This document shows, piece by piece, positions 17,196 to 24,704 of a stretch of DNA of 64,000 nucleotides. The notes below the pieces were generated by a model. That model had not been told where the DNA came from and searched no databases. It worked only from the letters and a program-made list of their open reading frames with translations. Numbering within the stretch: the stretch's first letter is position 1; each line of letters begins with the position of its first letter. Both the position numbers and the translations under genes were made by a program. Origin of the DNA: Snuella lapsa (lineage in GTDB: Bacteria; Bacteroidota; Bacteroidia; Flavobacteriales; Flavobacteriaceae); the NCBI RefSeq assembly GCF_039539345.1, contig NZ_BAABCY010000092.1, positions 1-64,000 of the forward strand. Reading direction: 5' to 3'.

Positions 17196-17897
17196 ATGAA
17201 CAAGCATATAACCTGGAAAAATGACCAAGAACTTTTCAAAATTGCTAAAGAGGAATTGTTCGTTGCACTAGTGGGGGACATATTGGATAAAATGGGGTAT
17301 TTGCACCAATTTCTTTCGCCAAACATAAAACCACTGCGAAAAGATATGGTTACCATAGGAAGGGCTATGACAGTATTGGAAGCCGATACTTTTGAAGAAT
17401 CTTCACAGCAAACAAACAACCCCCTAATGAAGAAACCCTTTGGGATTATGTTTGAAGCCTTGGACAGTTTACAAGAGAATGAAGTTTATATATGTTCAGG
17501 AGCATCGCCCAGATATGCCTTATGGGGCGGTTTAATGAGTACAAGAGCTTTAAAACTAAAGGCTTCGGGAGCTATTGTTGATGGGTATTCAAGGGATACC
17601 AACGAGATAGAAAAGCTAAACTTTCCAACATTTTCATTGGGAACCTATGCCCAGGACCAAGGACCAAGAGGAAAAGTTATCGATTATAGAGTGCCTATTG
17701 AATTCAATGGCGTTCGCATAAACCCCGGAGATATTGTTTATGGAGATAGAGATGGGGTCTTAATCGTGCCCAAAGAAGTGGAAAAAGAAGCATTTAAAGG
17801 AGCTATTGAAAAAGCAAGAGGAGAAAAACTGGTGCAAAAGGCTTTGGAAGAAGGTATGAGCACTGTGGAAGCCTTTGAGAAATTCGGAATCATGTAA
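17196..17897 (+). CDS. RraA-like aldolase/decarboxylase family protein
   Basis: A 233-residue member of the RraA fold, a family that includes the class II 4-hydroxy-4-methyl-2-oxoglutarate/4-carboxy-4-hydroxy-2-oxoadipate aldolases. Seen are V-G-D-I-L-D-K-M-G near 26, the G-G-L-M-S-T-R-A-L-K segment near 108, the family signature G-A-I-V-D-G-Y-S-R-D near 125 (the aspartate and arginine bind metal-pyruvate in aldolases) and G-D-x-V-Y-G-D-R-D-G-V near 181. It heads the operon with SDR, enolase-like, RidA-fused and creatininase genes, which favours a catabolic aldolase over a ribonuclease regulator. Confidence 0.8.
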   Translation: MNKHITWKNDQELFKIAKEELFVALVGDILDKMGYLHQFLSPNIKPLRKDMVTIGRAMTVLEADTFEESSQQTNNPLMKKPFGIMFEALDSLQENEVYICSGASPRYALWGGLMSTRALKLKASGAIVDGYSRDTNEIEKLNFPTFSLGTYAQDQGPRGKVIDYRVPIEFNGVRINPGDIVYGDRDGVLIVPKEVEKEAFKGAIEKARGEKLVQKALEEGMSTVEAFEKFGIM

Positions 17898-17904
17898 CTA
17901 ATCA

Positions 17905-18696
17905 ATGATGAATCTATCCAATAAAAATATTTTAGTTACTGGAGCTGCAGGCTTTGGAGTTGGTCATGGAGTAGTAGTTGCATTATCAAAAATGGGTGCC
18001 CGGGTTATTGTAAACGACCTAACTTTGGAAGAAGCCCAAGCTGTCGCTGATACTTTGCCCAATGCTATTGCAGTAGCAGCCGATATAACCAATGAAAATC
18101 AGGTAGATGCTATGTTCACTACCTTGGCGGAACAAGTCGGCGTTATACACGGCTTAGTCAATAATGCAGGTATCGGACTAAGCAAAGAAGCACATAATGT
18201 TACCGACGAGGAATTTGACAATCTATACAATATAGATGTAAGAGCTGTATGGAAACTATCTAAATTATTTGCTAATCAACTTATCGAAAATAATACTGAA
18301 GGCAGTATCATCAATATTTCTTCCGTACATGCTTCAGCAACCATTGCTAAGTACGCCGTTTATGCCAGTGCAAAAAGCGCAGTGGAAGGGTTAACCAGGG
18401 GCATGGCGGTAGAATTGGGAAAACACAACATTAGGGTAAATGCTGTAGCGCCCGGTTACGTACATGCAGAACAGAATTTGGAACTGATTAAAACATTTGC
18501 CGACGATCCTGAACTTTGGGTAGAACAGCACACCAAAGACTATCAAAGTTTGCCGTTTGAAATACTGGCCGAAGATTGTGGCAATGTGGTAGGCTTTTTA
18601 GCTTCAGAATACAGCAGGGCAGTTACCGGTCAGGTGATTTATGTAGACAATGGAACCACCGCTATGCTGTATAACAATTCATTTATAGAAAAATAG
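17905..18696 (+). CDS. Short-chain dehydrogenase/reductase
   Basis: A 263-residue NAD(P)-dependent oxidoreductase. The cofactor motif T-G-A-A-G-F-G-V-G is at about 12-20, N-N-A-G at about 91-94, and the catalytic serine plus Y-A-S-A-K (the Y-x-x-x-K pair) at about 140-160. The C-terminal segment V-D-N-G-T-T is typical. ATGs at 17905 and 17908 are both possible. Seven bases separate it from the RraA-like gene and three from the next gene. In this operon it probably oxidises a hydroxyl of the cyclitol or sugar acid intermediate. Confidence 0.85.
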   Translation: MMNLSNKNILVTGAAGFGVGHGVVVALSKMGARVIVNDLTLEEAQAVADTLPNAIAVAADITNENQVDAMFTTLAEQVGVIHGLVNNAGIGLSKEAHNVTDEEFDNLYNIDVRAVWKLSKLFANQLIENNTEGSIINISSVHASATIAKYAVYASAKSAVEGLTRGMAVELGKHNIRVNAVAPGYVHAEQNLELIKTFADDPELWVEQHTKDYQSLPFEILAEDCGNVVGFLASEYSRAVTGQVIYVDNGTTAMLYNNSFIEK

Positions 18697-18699
18697 CAC

Positions 18700-19833
18700 A
18701 TGATAATTAGTAAAATAACGTGTTTTGAAGTCATAGTTCCAGCCCACCCAGGAGCTATTGAAAGTAAGGGTTTCAATAAAGGATTGCATAAATTGCCCTT
18801 GGGAGCCAAAGCAGGGTGGAGTGTGCAATTTGATGAAGTCCCCAAGCTACTGGTACAATTAGAATTAAAGAATGGTATCATTGGATGGGGAGAACTGTAC
18901 AGAAGCCACAATTGGGGAACAGTAGATGCCATATGCGAATTATTGCTTGGACAGGATATTGAAAAACTAACATTACAAAAATTACCTTTTGCCTTTTCCA
19001 GGGAATACGACGGTTTTGAGTGCGCTATTTGGGATGCTTATGCAAAACTAAAAGGCATGCGCGTAGTAGACTTATTAGGTGGGCCTGTAAAAGACAAGGT
19101 GAAAGTAGGCGCATGGTCCAGTCATCGCAGTCAAGAAGATATCGCAGATCTGGCTTTAAAATTTCAAAATATGGGCTATACGTGTATGAAATTTAAAAGC
19201 GATTTAGAAGACGATGTTGTAGGATGGTGTAGAACAATTGCTGAAACCGCACCGGAAATGCAGGTTATTTTAGACCCCAACGAGCGTTGGTTACATGCTT
19301 TTGAGGCAAAAAAGCGCATTGATGGTTTACAGGAAATTGGAAACGTTTTATGTTTGGAAGACCCGCTTCCACGTTGGCAATTAAACGAGTACCGCCAATT
19401 AAGAAACTACGCATCCGTGCCCATAGTACTTCATGTATCGTTGCCTTATATCATTCATGGACAAAGGATAAAAGATAGTATTCAGGCGATTCAGCTAGGT
19501 GCGGTGGATGGCTTTAATTTTAATTGCGGATTAGCAGATTTTCAGAGACTAGACCATATAGCGTCGGCTGCAGAATTAAACTGCTGGCACGGTTCCGAAA
19601 TAGACCTTGGTATTTTAGAGGCCATGTACATACATTCTGCAGCAGCTGCGGCTTCCTGCAATTGGCCAAGCGATATTTTTGGACGATTAATACGTGAGCA
19701 CGACCTATTAAAATCACCGCTAAAAATTGAGGCGCCCTATGCCCATTTACCAGAAGGATTGGGCTTAGGTATTGAGGTAGATATGGACGCTGTTAAACAT
19801 TACCAAACAAAACAAAAAGCATATACATTATGA
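18700..19833 (+). CDS. Enolase-superfamily (mandelate racemase-like) enzyme
   Basis: The 377-residue product has the capping domain (about 1-125) and the modified TIM barrel. The catalytic K-x-K is K164-F-K166. Metal ligands D192 (I-L-D-P-N-E-R-W) and E220 (C-L-E-D-P) are in place, but the third position reads V-L-H-V-S (H245) where most relatives carry Glu or Asp. H297, E300 and D302 lie near the C-terminal barrel strands. Family members dehydrate or epimerise sugar acids, so a sugar-acid dehydratase is the likely role. Its stop overlaps the next start (ATGA). Confidence 0.75.
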   Translation: MIISKITCFEVIVPAHPGAIESKGFNKGLHKLPLGAKAGWSVQFDEVPKLLVQLELKNGIIGWGELYRSHNWGTVDAICELLLGQDIEKLTLQKLPFAFSREYDGFECAIWDAYAKLKGMRVVDLLGGPVKDKVKVGAWSSHRSQEDIADLALKFQNMGYTCMKFKSDLEDDVVGWCRTIAETAPEMQVILDPNERWLHAFEAKKRIDGLQEIGNVLCLEDPLPRWQLNEYRQLRNYASVPIVLHVSLPYIIHGQRIKDSIQAIQLGAVDGFNFNCGLADFQRLDHIASAAELNCWHGSEIDLGILEAMYIHSAAAAASCNWPSDIFGRLIREHDLLKSPLKIEAPYAHLPEGLGLGIEVDMDAVKHYQTKQKAYTL

Positions 19834-20705
19834 ACAACCCATTTACTGGTATAGATAAAAACAAAGAAGATATTTGGAACATGGTGGTCAAAAGAGACAT
19901 CGAGGCTTTTGTAAACCAGGATTGGCAAATGGTAGAAAATGATTTTCATGAAGAAGGCTTTATGGGAATCGATGGAGGCAAATCCCAAAGTATTGACCAA
20001 TGGAAATTGAGCTTTCCAAATTTGGAAAGCTATAAAACCTCCTGGTTACAACAGGCTAAGGAGTTTCATGAAACCGCATGGGGCGAAGATGTAACCGAAG
20101 CATTGCACAGGGTAACCATATTACAAGACATAGAAATTATAGATGATGCCGCATTGTTGCACAAGAAGTTTGTTGGCGATATAAAGAAAGCAGACGGAAG
20201 TTACGTAGAAACAAATTGGCAAACACTCTATAGATGTAGAAAAATAGACGGAGAATGGAAGATGGTCGGATTTACGGGCTATTTACCATTTTTTAGTGTC
20301 AATTCTACCCCAGAATTACAAGCAGCTAAACAAATGCCGGCCCATGCAGGCCAACATGTTACCGCGGGTCCTTATTCCCCGGTTTTGGAAGTGAATCCAG
20401 GTAAACTAGTAGTTATTTCCGGACAAGCAGCCATAGATAAACTAGGAAACGTTATAGGGAATACCATAGAGGAGCAAACGGTCTATATGATGGACAATTG
20501 TAGTATGCAATTAGCCTCGGCAGGATGTACCCTAAATGATGTATTTAAAGTCAATGTTTTTATAAAAGATCTGGCCGATTGGCCAAGATTCAACGCCGTT
20601 TATAAAAATTACTTTAAAGACCCTAAACCCGTACGTACAGCAGTGCAAACAGGATTGTTAATGAACCTGGTTGTTGAAATTGAAATGTGGGCAGCTAAAA
20701 AATAA
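19830..20705 (+). CDS. SnoaL/NTF2-like domain fused to a RidA domain
   Basis: The 291-residue product joins an N-terminal NTF2/SnoaL-like domain (about 1-155) to a C-terminal RidA/YjgF domain (about 165-291, with V-V-I-S-G-Q-A, Q-T-V-Y-M-M-D-N, D-V-F-K-V-N-V-F-I-K-D and the terminal V-E-I-E-M-W-A). RidA proteins hydrolyse enamine/imine intermediates. In its C-terminal V-R-T-A-V part the arginine is present. The fusion suggests that a reactive intermediate of the same operon is handled here. It overlaps the enolase-like gene by 4 bases, so expression is coupled. Confidence 0.75.
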   Translation: MNNPFTGIDKNKEDIWNMVVKRDIEAFVNQDWQMVENDFHEEGFMGIDGGKSQSIDQWKLSFPNLESYKTSWLQQAKEFHETAWGEDVTEALHRVTILQDIEIIDDAALLHKKFVGDIKKADGSYVETNWQTLYRCRKIDGEWKMVGFTGYLPFFSVNSTPELQAAKQMPAHAGQHVTAGPYSPVLEVNPGKLVVISGQAAIDKLGNVIGNTIEEQTVYMMDNCSMQLASAGCTLNDVFKVNVFIKDLADWPRFNAVYKNYFKDPKPVRTAVQTGLLMNLVVEIEMWAAKK

Positions 20706-20720
20706 CAAAACAAGAGCATT

Positions 20721-21482
20721 ATGATTTGGGATCAATTAACATCATTAGAATTAAGTAAGATAGCCAAGAACACACCGGTTATCCTTACTATGGCCGCTAC
20801 AGAACAGCACGGTAAACATTTACCACTGGCAACCGACAGATTGATTGGGGAGCATTTTGCTAATGAGTTACACAAAGCCATTCCCGATAAAGTACTCGTA
20901 TTACCAACTATTAGTATAGGATGCTCTTCTCACCATATGGATTTTTCAGGAACACTAACCATTAGTCACGACACATTTATAAGGCAGGTTGAAGACATAG
21001 TAAGATCGGTAATACACCACGGGTTTAAGAACATCATCCTTTTAAACAGTCATGGCGGCAATCAGGCGGTTGGTCAGGTATTGGTAGAAAAGCTGGGCTA
21101 TGAGAACCCTACAACAAATATCGTTATGGTGACGTGGTGGAAACTAGCATCCGAAGCTTTATTCACTTTAAATGAAAGTGGTAAAGGAGGCGTAGGGCAT
21201 GCAGGGGAATTTGAAACAGCATTAATGTTAAATATAGCACCACAATTAGTACATCTGGATAACATAGAAAAAGGAAAACATACCGATACGTTTACATGGA
21301 GCAACGGTGATATGTTGCGTGGCCCCAAGGCATCCTATTACAGATCCACCAAGGAAATGACTACTAATGGTGTTTTTGGAGATCCAGAATACGGAACTTT
21401 AGAAAAAGGCAAACAAATTTCGAAGCTAGTTGTCAATGATTTAAAAAAAATTATTGAAGATGTTTTAACTGTCAAAAAATAA
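20721..21482 (+). CDS. Creatininase-family amidohydrolase / ring-opening hydrolase
   Basis: The 253-residue product carries the creatininase metal ligands in order: E28 and H30 (A-T-E-Q-H-G), D39, H111 (N-S-H-G-G-N) and E163/E165 (H-A-G-E-F-E). The family hydrolyses cyclic amides and, in the IolN branch known from Thermotoga, opens diketo-inositol rings. True creatinine breakdown is unlikely here because no creatinase is nearby, while dehydrogenases and sugar-acid enzymes are. It is the last gene of the operon, 15 bases after the RidA fusion. IolN-like function is inference. Confidence 0.8.
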   Translation: MIWDQLTSLELSKIAKNTPVILTMAATEQHGKHLPLATDRLIGEHFANELHKAIPDKVLVLPTISIGCSSHHMDFSGTLTISHDTFIRQVEDIVRSVIHHGFKNIILLNSHGGNQAVGQVLVEKLGYENPTTNIVMVTWWKLASEALFTLNESGKGGVGHAGEFETALMLNIAPQLVHLDNIEKGKHTDTFTWSNGDMLRGPKASYYRSTKEMTTNGVFGDPEYGTLEKGKQISKLVVNDLKKIIEDVLTVKK

Positions 21483-21607
21483 AATAAACACATGAAATGC
21501 CCATTAACAAAAGTTGCAAACCAACCGAAAATGATAATTAGGGCATTGCATTCCTGCACTGAGCTTAGTCGAAGTGTGACCTTTAAAAAACAAATAAATA
21601 CTAACAC

Positions 21608-21750
21608 ATGAAACGAACATTAACAAATTTTAAAAATTTCTTCACAAAGGAGGATGTTTAAAATTTTTAATGAGAGAGCGTAGCGGTTGCATACGTTCTT
21701 AATTTTATAATTAGTTTATTATTAAGTGATTAATAAAATTTAAACGTATG
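21608..21750 (+). repeat. Dispersed leader-like repeat, copy 2 (MFS leader)
   Basis: Matches 5056-5189. It encodes a 17-residue open frame (M-K-R-T-L-T-N-F-K-N-F-F-T-K-E-D-V, 21608-21661), then a hairpin AGAGCGTA/TACGTTCT (21675-21699) in which base changes relative to copy 1 keep pairing by G-U, and ends at the ATG of the MFS transporter. A translated leader with a hairpin could couple transporter expression to translation, or it may simply be a mobile repeat. The stretch before it (21490-21581) has an AATGCCC/GGGCATT inverted pair and a CACTGAGCTTAGTCGAAGTG palindrome common in Bacteroidota. Confidence 0.7.
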
Positions 21751-23079
21751 AAAGGAAAACTAATACTATATACTTTGGTAGCCGCCATAGGTGGGCTTCT
21801 GTACGGTTTCGACACGGCCGTAATTAATGGGGCATTGCCTTTTTTTAAATCGCATTTCCAGTTAAACGATGTTATGACTGGTTGGGCTGTGAGTTCGGCT
21901 TTGTTGGGATGCATTATTGGCGCGATTGGTATTGGCAAACCCGGCGACAAATATGGGCGTCGCGAAATGCTTAAGCTTTCTGCTTTGTTGTTTTTGGTTT
22001 CAGCAGTCGGTACCGGGCTTGCACCAGAAATCAATAGCTTTATCCTATTTAGGTTTATTGGCGGTTTGGCAGTTGGGGCAGCTTCGGTACTGTCGCCTAT
22101 TTATATTTCAGAAATAGCCCCCGCAACCCATAGGGGAAGATTAATTATAACCTTTCAATTGGCTTTGGTCGTAGGGATATTAGTAGCCTTTTTTGTAGAT
22201 TATATTTTAATCGATACCGGTAAAAACAATTGGCGTTATATGTTCATTTCAGAAGCGATACCAGCACTGGCATTTTTGATTTTACTCTATAAAGTCCGTA
22301 AGAGTCCACGTTGGTTGATGCAGGTAGGAAATCAAGAAGCTGCTAAAAATACCATTAAAGATGTCAATCCCAATGTTGATGTACAAAGTATTATTGAGGA
22401 AATAGAAACATCTATTAAGTTGGAACAAGAAAGCAAGCAAGAAAAACTATTTAAGAAGCCCAATTTAAAGTTTACCTTGATAGGGATTTGTATAGGTTTG
22501 TTTAGTCAGTTTACCGGCGTGGCCATCGTTTTTTACTATGCGACCGATATATTTAGGGCTGCTGGTTTTTCAACCGATTCTGCCATAGGGCAAACGGTAA
22601 TCCTTGGAGCGACCAATTTAATATTTACCCTATTGGCCATGAATTTAATTGACAAAATAGGAAGAAAAAAGTTGTTATATGTTGGCACCATTGGAATGGC
22701 CATTTCTTTAGGTGTTTTTTCATGGGCGTTCTATACAGGCAATACAGAAGGTTGGTTGTTATTGGGTATACTCATTTGTTATGTGGCATTTTTTGCTTCA
22801 TCTATGGGAGCCGTGGTCTTTGTATTGTTGGCAGAAATATTTCCAAATAACATACGGTCAAGAGGGATGGCCTTAGGCTCTTTTTCAAATTGGATCGTGA
22901 ACGGATCCATCACGTTTCTGTTCCCAATAGTTGTTGGAGCTTTTAGTGATGGCAAAGGCATAGGGTGCAGTTTTGCCTTTTTTTCAATCATGACACTTTT
23001 AGGGTTCTTTTTCTTTAGAACATTTTTATTTGAGACCACAAATAAAACCTTGGAAGAAATTGAGTTTGAAAATAAATGA
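21748..23079 (+). CDS. MFS sugar/polyol:proton symporter
   Basis: A 443-residue, 12-helix inner-membrane transporter of the sugar porter family (xylose, galactose and myo-inositol symporters). Visible hallmarks are G-G-L-L-Y-G-F-D-T-A-V-I-N-G at the first helix, G-D-K-Y-G-R-R after helix 2, I-S-E-I-A-P-x-x-x-R-G after helix 4, S-P-R-W-L in the central loop and D-K-I-G-R-K-K after helix 8. The family includes IolT-type inositol carriers, which fits the neighbouring putative cyclitol operon; sequence alone does not separate a hexose from an inositol substrate. Confidence 0.85.
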   Translation: MKGKLILYTLVAAIGGLLYGFDTAVINGALPFFKSHFQLNDVMTGWAVSSALLGCIIGAIGIGKPGDKYGRREMLKLSALLFLVSAVGTGLAPEINSFILFRFIGGLAVGAASVLSPIYISEIAPATHRGRLIITFQLALVVGILVAFFVDYILIDTGKNNWRYMFISEAIPALAFLILLYKVRKSPRWLMQVGNQEAAKNTIKDVNPNVDVQSIIEEIETSIKLEQESKQEKLFKKPNLKFTLIGICIGLFSQFTGVAIVFYYATDIFRAAGFSTDSAIGQTVILGATNLIFTLLAMNLIDKIGRKKLLYVGTIGMAISLGVFSWAFYTGNTEGWLLLGILICYVAFFASSMGAVVFVLLAEIFPNNIRSRGMALGSFSNWIVNGSITFLFPIVVGAFSDGKGIGCSFAFFSIMTLLGFFFFRTFLFETTNKTLEEIEFENK

Positions 23080-23118
23080 TGCAACTTTTATCACATAATT
23101 AATTATAAAAAGAATAAG

Positions 23119-24531
23119 ATGAAAAGTAATTTCAGTAGACGGGAAGCATTAAAGCGAATCGGATTAGGGTCGGCAGCAGTAACCGTTGGAGCAATAGGTG
23201 TTGTGAATGCGAGTTCAAAAGAAGGGATTGATAATACACAATATATTGAGGAAGAAGAGAAACAACCCCTAAATTTTGATCAACCCATAACGGCAATTGT
23301 CCTTGGAGCGGGTGGGCGCGGTAATGTGTATGCAGGGTATGCATTTGAAAATCCAAAAGAGTTGAACATTATAGGCGTAGCTGAGCCTATAGAATATAGA
23401 AGGAATAACTTTTCCAAATCCCATAATATTTCCGAAAGCAATCAATTTACAACTTGGGAACATGTTTTTGAGCGGCCTAAATTTGCTGATGCTGTTATTA
23501 TAACAACCCCCGATGCCCTGCATTATGGCCCCGCAATGAAAGCCATTGAAATGGGATATGATGTATTGTTGGAGAAAGCGATAGCACAAACTTGGGACGA
23601 GTGTTATGATATTTTGAAACAACAACGCAAGTACGGTAAAATTGTAGCCATTTGTCATGTACTTCGCTATGCACCCTATTTTGTTAAGATGAAAGAAATT
23701 ATCGATTCCGGTAAAATAGGAGAGGTGGTTAGTGTACAACACTTCGAACCTGTGGAGCATATCCATATGTCCCATTCATTTGTTCGTGGTAATTGGGGAA
23801 ATTCAAAAAAGTCAACACCAATGATCCTATCCAAATCCTGTCATGATACGGATATTATACGTTGGTTGGTGGGGAAACCCTGTAAAAAAGTATCCTCTTT
23901 TGGGTCTTTAAAGTTATTCAGGTCCCAAAGTGCACCCCAAGGCAGTACTAAACGTTGTACCGATGGTTGTGCTGTGGAACGGGAATGTCCGTTTTCAGCC
24001 ATAAAGATTTATGTCGAACGAAAAGCATTCTTACATCACTTAAAACTTGAAAAACATGATACAGACTCCATTATGGAAAACCTAAAGACAGGACCTTACG
24101 GACGTTGTGTGTACCACTGCGATAATGATGTTGTGGACCATCAGGTAGTCAATATGCAGTTTGAAGACGATATCACGGCTTCGTTCTCTATGGAAGGGCT
24201 TACCAGTTATGGCGGCAGACGTACACGTATCATGGGCACCATGGGAGATATCACTGGAGATATGGATAGTATGACCGTTTTTGATTTTAGAACCAGAGAG
24301 AGAAAACACTGGACGGCAAAAGACATTAATGATGGCATTTATGCTGGTCATGGTCATGGTGGTGGTGATTTGCGTTTGGCAAAAGATTTTGTGAGAGCCG
24401 TAAAATTACAGGATCCTACACAGTTAACGTCAACTATAGAAGCCTCAATGGAAAGCCATTTAATAGGGTTCCAAGCAGAAAAAAGCCGTCTTAAAGGGGG
24501 TAAAGTCCTTGATGTGAATTTAAAGGTGTGA
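23119..24531 (+). CDS. Tat-exported Gfo/Idh/MocA family oxidoreductase
   Basis: The 470-residue product starts with a twin-arginine signal (S-R-R-E-A-L-K-R-I-G-L-G-S-A-A). The dinucleotide fold follows (V-L-G-A-G-G-R-G-N near 59, V-A-E-P near 86, L-L-E-K-A near 150), then the C-terminal domain with S-K-S-C-H-D-T-D-I-I-R. A cysteine-bearing stretch C-T-D-G-C-x5-E-C-P-F (about 275-290) is unusual for the family and could bind metal. Members oxidise inositols, sugars or sugar acids; a glycosidase role like GH109 is a less likely alternative. It stands between the MFS and GH89 genes. Confidence 0.8.
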   Translation: MKSNFSRREALKRIGLGSAAVTVGAIGVVNASSKEGIDNTQYIEEEEKQPLNFDQPITAIVLGAGGRGNVYAGYAFENPKELNIIGVAEPIEYRRNNFSKSHNISESNQFTTWEHVFERPKFADAVIITTPDALHYGPAMKAIEMGYDVLLEKAIAQTWDECYDILKQQRKYGKIVAICHVLRYAPYFVKMKEIIDSGKIGEVVSVQHFEPVEHIHMSHSFVRGNWGNSKKSTPMILSKSCHDTDIIRWLVGKPCKKVSSFGSLKLFRSQSAPQGSTKRCTDGCAVERECPFSAIKIYVERKAFLHHLKLEKHDTDSIMENLKTGPYGRCVYHCDNDVVDHQVVNMQFEDDITASFSMEGLTSYGGRRTRIMGTMGDITGDMDSMTVFDFRTRERKHWTAKDINDGIYAGHGHGGGDLRLAKDFVRAVKLQDPTQLTSTIEASMESHLIGFQAEKSRLKGGKVLDVNLKV

Positions 24532-24704
24532 TTTTTTTGAATCTAAAAAACATTAAAGATATAGTTTTAGTTAAGCAGTAAAACTCGATTCAAATTAGTT
24601 TCCATAGATTGAACGCTCCATTAACTAGTGGTCTTTAAATATTAAATATTAGGTTATAAACCCGTATGGAGCGATACGGCTTAGAATGCTACAATAGCTT
24701 TAAA

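Noticed and set aside
20721..21482. Creatinine degradation
   Set aside because: The fold is right, but no creatinase, sarcosine oxidase or related gene is nearby.
23269..23775. Long minus-strand frame opposite the oxidoreductase
   Set aside because: It is an antisense shadow of the Gfo/Idh gene with no recognisable protein pattern.
23119..24531. GH109 alpha-N-acetylgalactosaminidase
   Set aside because: The NAD-binding fold and Tat signal fit both GH109 and ordinary Gfo/Idh enzymes; no GH109-specific residue could be confirmed, so the broader name was kept.
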